DNA of 64,000 bases, taken from positions 8,584,501-8,648,500 of the forward strand of contig NC_054750.1 of NCBI RefSeq assembly GCF_018143015.1. Direction: 5' to 3'. The notes under the pieces are model-generated. The model saw only the letters and a list, made by a program, of their open reading frames with translations. It was not told the origin of the DNA and searched no databases. This stretch comes from Lytechinus variegatus (Eukaryota; Echinodermata; Echinoidea; Temnopleuroida; Toxopneustidae). The translations under genes were made by a program, and so were the position numbers. Within the stretch, counting starts at the first letter, position 1; each line of letters starts with the position of its first letter. Shown in pieces: positions 47,001-53,869 of the stretch.

Positions 47001-50000
47001 GCCATTTAAAAAATACATTTTGTTCATGCTTGAGCGAACACGGGTCGTTTTTGTCGGGGGTTCAAAAAGAGGCTTGCGCCAATATGGCAGAAATGAGAAA
47101 TTTGATGATTAGACTTTTGGCTAATCAGCAGACTTCCTCTTGATATTTTCATTATCTTTGCCATCATTTTGAATTATGCTGTCAAATTTCATTTACAAAT
47201 TTATATTTTTACCTGAATTATATATTTTTTTTCATTTAAACTTCTTTTACCTTTGAATTTTCCTTCATAAGTAAGAAATGAAAGAGACTTTTTGTCAACC
47301 CAAGTAAGAGGATTTGCATTATTAATTGGGAGAATTTGTAATCATTCAAATTCTTTTATTATGTGAAACAAATTATGTTATGGTACCTTTGATAATTATT
47401 ATGTGAAACAATTTATGTAATGGTATACGTACAAAAGACATGAATCCTATTTTCAAGGTGTTATTGAATCCTTCACCAAGTTTAATTATGTACTTGACAG
47501 GACAAACAGGAAAGGATTCAAGTCTTTCAATGGCAATGGTGTATTGAGTCAATTTTGAAGTAGCAAGATATGGCAGATCGGGTAAAATGTAAAATGTATT
47601 AAAAAGTTGTGAAGCGAGCAAGCAAAAATTTCCACTTTTTTATTAAAATATCTAATTTTGTGATTTTGACATAATATTCAGAAAATGATATCATATTTCA
47701 CTTTCTATGTTTTCTGTTATTTCTCTTTCCACTTTTTTTCCTTGGTCATAATTTTTTTGATTGGGGGGGGGGGAGCACCCAAAGCCCCCACCCCTCAGTA
47801 TGCCACTGTTCAAAGGCACCATAACCTTTGTAGCACACAATGAAAGGATTTGAAGAAAAAAAAACACACTCTCCCATACTTTGGTTTAAAAAAAATGCTC
47901 TTGCCTCAAGAAGGAACATTTAAAACTAAAAGAGAACATATTAAAAAGGAACAACACCAGAACTATTCAAGCAAATAAGTAGATTTGGAAATGAATTTTG
48001 ACAGCATAATTCGAAAATTATGGCAAAGATAATGAAAAGGTTAAGAGGAAGTCTGCTGATTAGCAAGAAGTCCGACCATCATATTTATCATTTTATGCCA
48101 TTTTGGCGCAAGCCTCCTTTTTTACCCCAAACAAAAACATTCCGTGTTCGCTCAAGCATGAACGAAACTAAATTATTTTAATGGCTTTTGAAGGATAAGA
48201 CTCCAGAGCACATATTGACACCAAAATATAGAGATCATAATTTGAACCAAAAATTATGTAGACTTTTCAAATCTGTCCCATTTTTATACGCACTGTAGTT
48301 AAGTTAATGTAAAGGCAAGCAACATTTTCACTTGCATTCATTAATTTAGGCTAAAGATGGCTCTTCGAAGTGGCTAAGAGAGGTTTCCTTAATTGAGAGT
48401 CATCCTGTTGGCTTTACTTTCAGTAACTTCCAAAAGTGGAAATCATACCTGTTGTATCACTTCAACACGCAGTCATCAGTATGGTATCAAATTAATCGAT
48501 TTCGATGTTTACGCCACGCATGGCATCAAATTAGGGGATTTTCCCTGTTCCCGTCATTTGGGGTGGCTTTCTTCATGGGTTACGCCATTAAGGGTTGCAA
48601 ATTTATAATTAGTTAATGCAGTTAGGCCATTTAGCGTGCTTTTCTGAGGTTGTTGGACACGGGTGGGTAGCAGTCCATGTGGAGAGTGACCCTGCCGGGG
48701 CCCCACAGGCGTAGCTAAAGTCATTGTGCGTCGATGAGTGAAAACTCGCTTAAACGAAAGTCCATTTCTTTGTAGGCCCATTTTTTTAACAAGAGGACAC
48801 CCAGTTACCAATAATGCATATATAGCATTTCCATCTATTTGAAAGAACGATAAAAGAGCAGTGTATATTAAATTTCTTGCTCACGGGAATATGTGCTGCG
48901 GCCGGGGATCGAACCCTTTCGAAACACTAATTTCAATGTGTAGCCAGGCGCCTTAGACCACTCGGCCACGGTACCTCGGCCCATGGTATTCCAGCTGCTG
49001 CGCAGCGCCCCCGTTCATGCGTTGTTTTGTTCATGACCTAGCTTTAGCCTTGGCTTAGGGTGTATTATTCTTGGGTGTTGATGACTTTGCCTGGGCCTTG
49101 GTATCGAGGGTTGATGCCTTCATTGCCCTGAATTTATGGAGGAGCTGCACATCTGCGACGTCATAAAATAACAAGTGGTATGCCTCTGGCGGTCTCACCT
49201 GCATCACGCGATTCAATATAGCAGCAGTGCTGACTTTGAAAACTACTGTAACTCGCACAAGATGTTCAGTGATACTTGGTTACTCTTATGTCCACGTTTT
49301 ATGAACTAGACCAATACACTTACAGAGATATGATGGTAATTCAACAAAAAACCCGACATGGCCAAAGTTCATTGACCTTACATGACCTTTGACCTTGATC
49401 ATGTGACCTGAAACTCGCACAGGATGTTCAGTGATACTTGATTACTCTTATGTCCAAGTTTCATGAATCAGATCCATAAACTTTCAAAGTTATGATGGTA
49501 ATTCAACAGATACCCCCAATTCGGCCAAAGTTAATTGACCTTTGACCTTGGTCATGTGACCTGAAATGCGCACAGGATGTTCAGTGATACTTGATTACTC
49601 TTATGTCCAAGTTTAATGAACTACACCAATATACTTTCAAAGTTATGATGGTAATTCAACAAATACCCCCAATTTGGCCAAAGTTCATTGACCCTAAATG
49701 ACCTTTGACCTTAATCATGTGACCTGAAACTTGCACAGGATGTTCAGTGATACTTGATTACTATTTTGTCCAAGTTTCATGAATCAGATCCAAAAACTGT
49801 CAAAGTTATGGTAATTCAACAGATACCCCCATTCGGCCAAAGTTCATTGACCCTAAATGACTTTTGATTTTGGTCATGTGACGTGAAACTCATGCAGGAT
49901 GTTCAGTGATACTTGATTAACCTTATGTCCAAGTCTCATGAACTAGGTCCATATATTTTCTAAGTTATGATGACATTTCAAAAACTTAACCTTAGGTTAA

Positions 50001-52038
50001 GATTTTGATCTTGATTCCCCAACATGGTCTAAGTTCATTGACCCTAAATGACTTTTGACCTTGGTCATGTGACGTGAAACTCATGAAGGATGTTCAGTGA
50101 TGCTTGATTAACCTTATGTCTAAGTCTCATGAACTAGGTCCATATACTTTCTAAGTCATGCTGTCATTTCAAAAACTTAACCTTCGTTAAGATTTGGTGT
50201 TGACGCCGCCGCCACCGTCGGAAAAGCGGCGCCTATAGTCTCACACTGCTATGCAGGTGAGACAAAAACTTCAACTCCGGATTTTTATTACTCCTTAACT
50301 AATATTTTTTCTGTTAACGGTTTTTTTCAAAACCAACTTATGATCAGGGCAAAATTCTACGTTAAGGTACTACAAGAACTGGAAACTGCTCTTGCTACAG
50401 CAATACTGAAATAGAACTAATACTGTCAAAGAGAATGCTAACACGAGAAGGACAAACTATTAATCTTTTACAATTTCATGACTGTCCTCGAAGAAATAAC
50501 AACTTTGTATATGATTTTCTCCGATTCACTGATATGCATTGTCGAATAGGAAGGGGAAAGGGGGGGGGGGTCCCTCGGGATATTCTCCATCTTGCAAGTT
50601 TATTTTGTGCAGAAAAGGTCAGATTATCGCACATAGTTTCAATTTATTGTGTATTCTCTTTTCAAAGATTGCCAAGGACCTGGCTGATTTACTCGTTGTA
50701 TTAGAGTATTCTCCAATTGGTTCGGTCTCCATTGCCGACTTCAAATTGGATCAATTCATGCTCATCGATGGAAGGTTAAAGGTCGGTGACCTCGACGATA
50801 TGTCAACTCAGGAGAGACCGTGTCTAAGTTCACGTGACTGCAATATACGTAGCCAAACTTTGGGTAAGGACCAGGGGCGGGCCTACATTATTTTTCTGAC
50901 ATTTTTTTCGCGGCATATAGTTAGTCGGTTAGTGTTTATTCCGACAAAGACTATACACGTTATTAACGGAATTTATATTCAAATACAAATTGTAAATACA
51001 TGATTACATGTCTTTTGCTTGCACATTAATTCCAAAGAATGCTCAAACTTAGTGCCCCAAAACACTTCATAATAAATAGTGGAAACAAATATAAAATCAT
51101 AAATGGATCACAATCGAAATTTTATTCATAGGGAAAGGGAGGTAACAATTTTTTTTCTTCAAATTTCCCTTTCTGGTTTATCAACATTGACTTTATGAAA
51201 AGAAATACAAATGTGTAAAGTTCTTCTCCCATACATGTACTGTATCGAAGCAATAGCTTTGATCCAGCTGAGGCATGGCGGCTTGTCATTGTTCTAAACC
51301 CACCTTCACCCGACAAAGGAAATTATAATTGGTATAGTGTCGAAAATCTGTCTGTCTGACGGTCAATCGGATTGGGTTCGCCCTAGCCATTAACCCGTAT
51401 CTGTGGTCTAGTGGTTAAGGCACCGGCGTTCAAAGCTGGGGGCCCGGGTTCGATTCCCGCAGAGACATTTTTTCGGCATCACCAATTTTTCTAAAGGGTA
51501 GATAGCTCTGGGGAACCTTGATTTAAGATACGCCTACCATTGTTCTCTTCATCCATTTCTTTACAATATTTAAATAAAAAAGAGTTGCCAAAAGCTGTTG
51601 TACATGTATAACTTTACACACACACACACACACATATATGTTTATATATATATTTGGGGGGAGAGGATTAAAAAGGGCACTTCAATTGCTATTATGGAAT
51701 TAACGTTGGTATATTGTGATTCTTTCCCAAAGATAATATTCAATTGAAATAATCCTTCACATTTACCATACATTTTGGCTTCTTGTAATTTCCACCATTA
51801 ATTTCTTTATTTAAATTTATCCCTTTTTTTAGGCATTGAGTGCGTCAATTCGACATGCAGCGGTATCAACCCCAAAGCAAACCTTCGTTTAGCTACGGAT
51901 GTGATTCTGCAAACCCTATTCAAAAATCCGCCTGAACATTTTAAACAACGAATTGGTTTGCTTTTTGAAAAATTAAAGCGCTATCAAATAAATGCTTCTG
52001 AGCTTCACAAGTTCTTAATTGATATAACAGAGGAATAA
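21070..52038 (+). CDS. PKDCC-like: PKDCC-like secreted protein kinase, four exons joined
   Basis: Four exons, 21070-21537, 23152-23286, 50668-50863 and 51833-52038, join to 1005 bp encoding 334 residues plus TAA. All junctions are GT-AG, with phases 0, 0 and 1. PKDCC/VLK is an atypical secretory-pathway kinase that phosphorylates tyrosines on extracellular proteins. Features in order: hydrophobic N-terminal segment (about residues 19-34; signal peptide or anchor); glycine-loop equivalent LGYGFTKEV (86-94); VAIK with Lys107; KEITL with Glu142; IADFKLDQF with Asp225 in the catalytic-loop position; GDLDD (241-245) in the DFG position; then a cysteine motif PCLSSRDC. Putative N-glycosylation sites include NST (51) and NLT (61). 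Human PKDCC is about 490 residues. This model stops soon after the kinase core and lacks the family's cysteine-rich C-terminal part, so it may be a shorter paralogue or lack a further exon. Confidence 0.88.
22030..22145 (+). repeat. 15-bp minisatellite GGCAGAGGTAAAAAT, plus orientation
   Basis: About seven units of GGCAGAGGTAA(A/T)AAT in tandem. Being a multiple of three, the array leaves frames open and produces spurious proteins of the KNGRGNNGRG or TSAIFTSAII type. An inverted block lies at 22712-22792. Confidence 0.85.
22240..22272. repeat. (TTTA)n microsatellite
   Basis: Tandem TATTTATTTATT run of about 30 bp, possibly the tail of a minus-strand retroelement end. Confidence 0.7.
22712..22792 (-). 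repeat. 15-bp minisatellite, inverted block
   Basis: Five to six units of TGCCATTTTTACCTC are present, the reverse complement of the block at 22030-22145. Together they form an inverted pair about 570 bp apart. Confidence 0.85.
23152..23286 (+). CDS. PKDCC-like: PKDCC-like exon 2 (hinge region)
   Basis: 45 codons, residues 157-201, starting VLGFCVRGDA and ending INSTWSEKLQ before donor CAG|GTAATC. The acceptor is TTTTGTTTTCAG. It corresponds to the strand leading into the hinge and the first helix of the C-lobe (family pattern LYGYC...ITELG...W..RFRIC). Phase 0 at both ends. An in-frame stop occurs shortly after the donor (23322). Confidence 0.88.
23666..26137. mobile_element. Element with ~710-bp terminal inverted repeats and 6-bp target duplication
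   Basis: The left arm 23666-24375 and right arm 25411-26137 are nearly identical inverted copies; a roughly 98-residue shadow ORF is the same in both arms. The outer ends are AGTAGTATAAGG, and TTCATT directly flanks both (23660-23665, 26138-26143). Long inverted repeats beginning with AG plus a 6-bp duplication match Maverick/Polinton elements, but the 1-kb core has no polymerase, integrase or capsid gene. At most it is a deleted derivative. The arms contain degenerate CCCTAA telomere-like runs. A SINE has inserted in the core. Confidence 0.75.
25013..25293 (-). repeat. tRNA-derived SINE
   Basis: On the minus strand the sequence has a perfect A box, TGGCCCAGTGG (RC of 25269-25279), and a perfect B box, GGTTCGAATCC (RC of 25225-25235), separated by 33 bp. 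A non-tRNA body follows, then a 3' tail TATTTATATTGC...(ATT)n. This is the classic layout of a polymerase III SINE. It lies inside the core of the long-inverted-repeat element, so it was inserted later. Confidence 0.82.
27430..27620 (+). repeat. 15-bp minisatellite, plus block
   Basis: GGCAGAGGTAA(A/T)AAT units are repeated about eight times, degenerating at the 3' side (AGCTAAGAAC, AGATATAAAA). Confidence 0.85.
27640..27940 (-). repeat. Dispersed repeat related to 52905-53165
   Basis: TTTTACAGA-rich sequence ending ATTACAGGTGTTCTCCAGACTCTG. It matches, in reverse complement, the segment 52905-53165 that starts CAGAGTCTCGAGAACACCTG. Confidence 0.5.
28660..28930 (-). repeat. 15-bp minisatellite, inverted block
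   Basis: About eighteen units of TGCCATTTTTACCTC or variants (ATTATTACC, AGTTTTACC) are present. This is the longest of the four blocks in the window and the inverted partner of 27430-27620. Confidence 0.87.
30459..30544. mobile_element. Tiny palindromic MITE (86 bp)
   Basis: CACTGTAAAAAAAAATAAAG and CATTTTTTTTACAGTG are inverted ends, with AAGTGCT / AGCACTT inner repeats. Confidence 0.65.
31320..32273 (-). mobile_element. Tandem-repeat element with GTCTCACCTGC 5' end, copy in minus orientation
   Basis: Read from 32273 down: a 5' end with GTGGAATGCCTCTGGCC then GTCTCACCTGCATCACGCG, tandem units of about 160 bp (TGACCTTTGACCTTGGTCATG), then GGCGCCTATAGTCTCAC. The 5' unit is duplicated (32096-32273 and 31914-32091). 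The last arm of the 3' hairpin is missing, so the 3' end is truncated. Confidence 0.75.
32408..33984 (+). mobile_element. Tandem-repeat element with AT-rich ~180-200 bp core
   Basis: It starts GTGGAACGCATCTGGCAGTC then CGACTGCATTACGCGATTTT, a diverged version of the 5' end seen at 38050 and 49171. It ends with GCAGGTGAGAC (33974-33984). The core is different: units of about 180-200 bp with TGCTAATTA..GCTAATTAC, GAATTCCTC and GGATAGCTGTATTATT. The last segment (33834-33984) contains GGTTGCCAAGGTGGCAACC, itself a palindrome. Confidence 0.65.
33985..34836 (+). mobile_element. Second copy of the AT-rich tandem-repeat element, left part
   Basis: The array resumes immediately after 33984 (AATAAAATGACAAAG) without a 5' end. 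It continues to 34836, where it is interrupted by the 9.9-kb inverted-repeat segment, and resumes at 44744. Head-to-tail placement after the previous copy is seen directly. Confidence 0.65.
34837..35016 (+). repeat. Left terminal inverted repeat of the 9.9-kb segment
   Basis: GC-rich. It contains two copies of ATTCGTCCAAAGCCCCCCC..GCCGAAAGGGTGCG and ends where the AAT microsatellite begins. Confidence 0.78.
35025..35500. repeat. (AAT)n / (AAG)n-rich microsatellite
   Basis: Long AATAATAAT tract grading into GAAGAAGAAAAAG and back. Shadow ORFs of poly-Asn/Ile type are artefacts of this. Confidence 0.85.
35510..36325 (+). mobile_element. Hairpin-ended tandem-repeat element, subfamily B
   Basis: The 5' end contains GTCTCGCCTGC (35529-35539). 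The 3' end is a hairpin: GTCTCGC (36295-36301), a 12-nt loop, GCGAGAC (36314-36320). The 3' arm plus preceding bases, GCAGGCGAGAC, is the exact complement of the 5' motif. The core has two units of about 154 bp starting GTTCATTGACCTTTGACCTTA (35963, 36117), different in body from the 160-bp repeat of the other copies. Non-coding. Confidence 0.72.
36330..36730. repeat. AAT/GAAGAA microsatellite region
   Basis: After the hairpin comes GAAGGAATTATTTTAATTAC, then AAT and GAAGAA runs. The same 20-bp lead recurs at about 36532 and, slightly changed, at 37526, each time followed by AAT repeats. Confidence 0.75.
36733..37520 (+). mobile_element. Hairpin-ended tandem-repeat element, subfamily A copy 1
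   Basis: 5' end AAGTGGAATGCCTCTGGCAG then GTCTCACCGGC (36753). There are about four units of about 160 bp. The 3' end has GGCGCCTATA, then hairpin GTCTCAC (37491-37497), a 12-nt loop, GTGAGAC (37510-37516). The 5' motif has one change from the consensus CCTGC. Confidence 0.78.
37525..37800. repeat. AAT/GATAAT microsatellite
   Basis: AT-rich triplet repeats; open frames here are artefacts. Confidence 0.8.
37801..38045. other. No gene recognised
   Basis: AT-rich spacer between two hairpin-ended elements. Confidence 0.5.
38047..39169 (+). mobile_element. Hairpin-ended tandem-repeat element, subfamily A copy 2
   Basis: 5' end AAGTGGAATGCCTCTGGCC then GTCTCACCTGC (38070-38080). About six units of about 160 bp (GATGTTCAGTGATA, TTGACCTTTGACC, AAAGTTCATTGACC) follow, then a (GCC)n run. 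The 3' hairpin is GTCTCAC (39140-39146), loop of 12, GTGAGAC (39159-39165). It is complete at both ends. Confidence 0.8.
39175..39770. repeat. GTT/CTG triplet-rich degenerate repeat
   Basis: Imperfect GTTGCTGCTGTTG triplets over about 600 bp. The Gln/Asn-rich shadow ORFs on the minus strand (for example 39501-39799) come from this composition. Confidence 0.7.
39955..40412 (-). mobile_element. MITE with CCAGTTCGTAGTT termini, copy 2
   Basis: Reverse-complement copy of 5681-6122, with both termini (GACCAGTTCGTAGTTAC and GGAACTACGAACTGGC) and the interior preserved. Confidence 0.65.
40413..41595. other. No gene recognised
   Basis: AT-rich, with a poly-C tract at about 40900 and another at about 41121. 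It lies downstream (minus sense) of the candidate exons at 41596-44381. Confidence 0.4.
41596..41708 (-). other. Candidate spliced exon (minus strand)
   Basis: The minus-strand acceptor TTTTTTCCTTCAG ends at 41709 and the donor GTAAGT starts at 41595. One frame is open for 33 codons (begins VEASPKLFRRMRD) before a stop. No family is recognised. It could be a 3' UTR exon of the same transcript as 42347-42476. Confidence 0.35.
42347..42476 (-). CDS. Candidate terminal coding exon of an unknown small gene
   Basis: On the minus strand the acceptor AATTTCAG (AG at 42478-42477) is followed by 36 open codons, beginning TGTRELGSDWSTTARN and ending QWVKKH with TGA at 42368-42366. A donor CAG|GTAACA follows at 42346, within the 3' UTR. 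The amino-acid mix looks coding and not repeat-like. In phase it could follow the frame open in the exon ending at 44381. I do not recognise the protein. It lies inside the 9.9-kb inverted-repeat segment and could be a captured fragment. Confidence 0.35.
43042..43245. mobile_element. Fold-back MITE, 204 bp
   Basis: Arms of about 64 bp are inverted: AAAATTGAAGAGCCCCGAC at the left and GTCGGGGCTCTTCAATTTT at the right. The arms also share TTGTAAGTCCC and ATGGTGGCTGCAC. The spacer is about 70 bp. Confidence 0.8.
43368..43415 (-). other. Candidate first exon end with strong donor
   Basis: Minus strand ...GCGACAGCCGAG|GTAAGTC, a near-perfect donor at 43367. No long ORF is seen, so if real it is 5' UTR or an alternative first exon of the candidate unit. 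Confidence 0.3.
43420..44370. other. No further gene recognised
   Basis: Mixed sequence between the two candidate first exons. Open frames are short. Confidence 0.4.
44381..44468 (-). other. Candidate 5' exon with perfect GTAAGT donor
   Basis: The minus strand has an open frame ending ...EVKVTGEVNEDFT before GTAAGT at 44380. A stop lies just upstream in that frame and no in-frame ATG is present, so the start is unresolved. Upstream is GC-rich sequence with a CCACGCCCAC box, followed by the terminal inverted repeat. Confidence 0.33.
44565..44743 (-). repeat. Right terminal inverted repeat of the 9.9-kb segment
   Basis: Reverse complement of the left repeat over its outer part. The inner part has a diverged copy of the same C-tract motif (GGGGGGGCTTTTCCCGAACC). 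Confidence 0.78.
44744..45178 (+). mobile_element. Right part of the interrupted AT-rich tandem-repeat element
   Basis: It continues the array cut at 34836. It ends with the same tail as the first copy (GGTTGCCAAGGTGGCAACC ... TTTTCCAGGT...CTACTGGACTAT), but lacks the final GCAGGTGAGAC. Confidence 0.65.
45205..46107. mobile_element. Non-autonomous Tc1/mariner-type element, copy 2, right end truncated
   Basis: The left terminus CAGTGCGTATCGAAAAAAA follows TA (45203-45204). The right terminus stops at GATACGCAC and lacks the last bases and TA. The interior is homologous to 13224-14207 throughout. No transposase. Confidence 0.75.
46440..46620. repeat. Pyrimidine-rich (CTTTTCC)n low-complexity tract
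   Basis: About 180 bp of C/T-rich sequence leads into a GGGGGGGCAGCTTGCCCCCTC palindrome-like block and CTGTTACGCCACTG (46618-46675), which recurs in variant form in other G-rich repeats of the window. Confidence 0.6.
46889..48295. mobile_element. Tc1/mariner-type element with ~310-bp inverted arms
   Basis: CAGTGCGTATAAAAAAACGG and its inverted right end CCCATTTTTATACGCACTG are flanked by TA (46887-46888, 48296-48297). The arms (46889-47200; 47980-48295) pair over most of their length, including GGAAGTCTGCTGATTAGC. The 780-bp centre holds unrelated repeat sequence, including a poly-G block at 47764. No transposase ORF. Confidence 0.78.
48300..48785. other. No gene recognised
   Basis: Unique-looking sequence without a supported ORF. 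A minus-strand open frame at 48554-48811 has no recognisable domain. Confidence 0.4.
48790..48985 (-). repeat. tRNA-Leu/Ser-like SINE
   Basis: Minus strand: perfect A box TGGCCGAGTGG (RC of 48958-48968) and near-perfect B box GGTTCGATCCC (RC of 48905-48915), separated by 42 bp. That spacing would fit a tRNA with a long variable arm. It is followed by a non-tRNA body ending TGCTCTTTTATCG, as in the fragment near 11300. Confidence 0.62.
49171..50266 (+). mobile_element. Hairpin-ended tandem-repeat element, subfamily A copy 3
   Basis: 5' ACAAGTGGTATGCCTCTGGC then GTCTCACCTGC (49192-49202). The GATGTTCAGTGA phrase occurs at 49261, 49423, 49576, 49739, 49898 and 50099, giving spacings of 162, 153, 163, 159 and 201 bp. 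The 3' hairpin is GTCTCAC (50238-50244), 12-nt loop, GTGAGAC (50257-50263). It ends about 400 bp before kinase exon 3. Confidence 0.8.
50668..50863 (+). CDS. PKDCC-like: PKDCC-like exon 3 (catalytic loop)
   Basis: Residues 202-266 plus the first base of codon 267. The acceptor is TTTTCAAAG and the donor TTGG|GTAAGG, phase 1. It contains IADFKLDQF (Asp225) and KVGDLDD (Asp242), the family's replacements for the HRD and DFG motifs, followed by the cysteine pair in PCLSSRDC. The family pattern SVTLLDFRPRQF..VNGELKVTDLDD matches closely, so the active-site aspartates appear intact. Confidence 0.9.
51397..51467 (+). tRNA. tRNA-like pseudogene or tRNA-derived insertion
   Basis: Perfect A box TGGTCTAGTGG (51404-51414) and perfect B box GGTTCGATTCC (51447-51457), followed at once by a T6 run that could terminate polymerase III. 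An anticodon stem CCGGC/GCTGG encloses GTTCAAA, where the anticodon would read TCA, which is not a normal sense anticodon. The acceptor stem has mismatches and the T stem only four good pairs. More likely a decayed tRNA or SINE head than a working tRNA. Confidence 0.5.
51617..51658. repeat. (CA)n(TA)n microsatellite
   Basis: CACACACACACACACA followed by TATATGTTTATATATATA. Confidence 0.85.
51833..52038 (+). CDS. PKDCC-like: PKDCC-like exon 4 (last, C-terminal)
   Basis: Begins with two bases completing Gly267, then IECVNSTCSGINPKANLRLA and further residues to a TAA at 52036-52038. Family features are C.....C.G.N.K.NL, an acidic/helical segment with TLFKNPPEH, and a leucine-rich end (HKFLIDITEE). 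The acceptor is CCCTTTTTTTAG. In vertebrate PKDCC this region leads into a further cysteine-rich stretch, which is absent here. The exon is too short to stand out as an ORF and was found by extending the homology. Confidence 0.85.
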
Positions 52039-52086
52039 ACATTGCCTATTAAAAATGGGTGTTGATTCCCCCCCCATTTTAATAAA
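52034..52086 (+). promoter_or_regulatory. Polyadenylation signals of PKDCC-like gene
   Basis: AATAAA overlaps the stop codon at 52034-52039 and occurs again at 52081-52086. The second is better placed for a short 3' UTR. Confidence 0.5.
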
Positions 52087-52519
52087 ATTTAAAATGTGGC
52101 AATTTCTTACGGAAACTGCTAGACAGGTGAACGGGGTGAAGCAAAAATCCAGGATAAATAGGATAAAATATTAATGTTTATGTTTTTTGCTATTTTTTTC
52201 TACCCCTTCCCGCGATCAAGCGCATGGGGAGTGCCCCTTTTTATTTTACCACCCTTTTGAATAACAGTTTATTTTACTTTGTATTCTGTTCTTGTTTATG
52301 ATGTAAAATAAGAGGCGAGATGCAAAATAAATGAAGATTGAATTTTGAAGGGTATAAAAGGGAAAGATACAAGGAAAACCGTAACATGGTCAATCACAAC
52401 GTAACAATAATACAAAGCTGTATACGATGAAAGTAAGCCCTTCCTCGCTTCCATGGTTATGTAGCTTCCTGGGCGAGAGAACACAAGAAGTAGGATACAA
52501 AGAACAACACTTACCTGCT

Positions 52520-52880
52520 CAGCCGGGGTTCCTCAGGGATACGACTTGAACCTCTAGTTTTTCTTGCCAACGACGCTTCCCTGTCATCTGCATGCTCTCA
52601 GTATGTAGATGACCCAACTCTTGCAGAGACTTCACCAAGTTCTATAAATTCTACTTTGTCTTCTCTTGAGGAATGGTGTGGAATAAAAAAAAACAATGAA
52701 TATCCACTCATGAGGGTATCTTTAGAGTTCCAACCAGCTGGTGTTAGGATCGGAAATATCGGACATGACTTTTTTTAATTGCTTGGTGTCGTTCTGAGCA
52801 GTGATCTTGAATGGATAGAGCATGTCAACAGCATGACAACAAATGCAGCCAATGAACTGTATCTGCTACACCGTTAGAAA
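52520..52880 (+). pseudogene. Non-LTR retrotransposon reverse transcriptase fragment
   Basis: Translation in shifting frames gives GVPQG, then LEPLVFLAND, then YVDDPTLAE (the Y-x-DD active-site box), SLEEWC, and after a stop LLGVVLSSDLEWIEHVNSM. This is the usual motif order of CR1/L2-like LINE reverse transcriptases. At least one frameshift (about 52545) and stop codons make it a dead 3'- and 5'-truncated relic. Confidence 0.75.
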
Positions 52881-52904
52881 ATTCCTTAAAATAAAAAGAA
52901 GTTC

Positions 52905-53165
52905 CTGCAACAGAGTCTCGAGAACACCTGTAATCTTACCAGATTGCGTAATCTTACATTATATCATGTAATATTACAGGAAATTGGTATTTGGTGAATG
53001 GAACCTTTCAAATTGCTATAAATAAGACACCCCCTTTTCCCCTTTTTAAACAGACCTGTTCTGTTAAATTGTAGAAAAATTACTGTTTATGAATTTAGAT
53101 AATGATTCTGTTATTGGTTTCTGCAAAATCTTTTTCTGTAAAATCAGGGGTTTTTTTTTACAGTG
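52905..53165 (+). repeat. Dispersed repeat related to 27640-27940
   Basis: Starts CAGAGTCTCGAGAACACCTG and ends TTTTTTTTTACAGTGTACG. The inverted relative lies in the kinase intron. Confidence 0.5.
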
Positions 53166-53637
53166 TACGGATGCTCAAACGTTTCTCCATGTCATTTATT
53201 TATTTGATAGTGTACATTTCATACAAAAGACCGGTTATAGAGTACTGTTATGTAGCCAGGCATTCTTCCCTAACCAGGTGACGGTTTGCCCCAAAGCCAG
53301 CGTTCCCTAAGAAAATTGAGACACACTAGCAAGGAGGCTACGTGAAATCAGATATAGAACATAATGAAAACGCTACAAAGAGCTTTGCCCGATCTGGTCA
53401 AGACTTTTGAACCAACAATAAGCAAACATAATTTCAATGAAACAGTTGTTGCAACACATCAACCGTTCCTGAGTACATCATATATATTTTCCTCTGGCTT
53501 TGTGTATAACATAATTATCCATCTGCACTTCTTGCTTGACTTTAATTTAATTTTTGTTACTACTTTGCCAAACCATTTACGTTTTAATGTTTTGCTTTAA
53601 TCATCATACCAATACTCGGTATTTTAGTGCGATATCA

Positions 53638-53860
53638 CACTGTAAAAACTGTGGTGTTAAAACTTACACCAATAGAGGACGACACCCTGAGGTGTTAAAA
53701 TTACACCCTAAAGATTGAACATAACACCAAAGAGTGTAAATGTAACAACCAAAGGTGTTGTAATAACACCTATAGGTGTACACCTAACACAACCAATTTA
53801 ACACCGTGTAAAATAACTGGCGTGCATTCCTCTATGTACACCAGTTACACCACAGTTTTT
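53638..53860. mobile_element. Palindromic MITE with GGTGTTA repeats
   Basis: CACTGTAAAAACTGTGGTGT at the left and ACACCACAGTTTTT at the right are inverted, and the interior repeats GGTGTTA/TAACACC many times. About 223 bp. Confidence 0.65.
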
Positions 53861-53869
53861 GCTTTGCAT

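Larger units (their letters stand above)
23287..50667 (+). other. Intron 2 of PKDCC-like gene, 27.4 kb, packed with mobile elements
   Basis: The donor GTAATC at 23287 and acceptor TCTTTTCAAAG at 50667 are phase 0. The protein is continuous across it (...SEKLQ | IAKDL...), matching the family alignment. Most of the length is made of the inverted-repeat and tandem-repeat elements annotated separately. Confidence 0.82.
50864..51832 (+). other. Intron 3 of PKDCC-like gene, 969 bp
   Basis: GTAAGG to TTTTTTTAG. It contains a tRNA-like sequence (51397-51467) and a CA/TA microsatellite (51617-51655). Confidence 0.8.
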
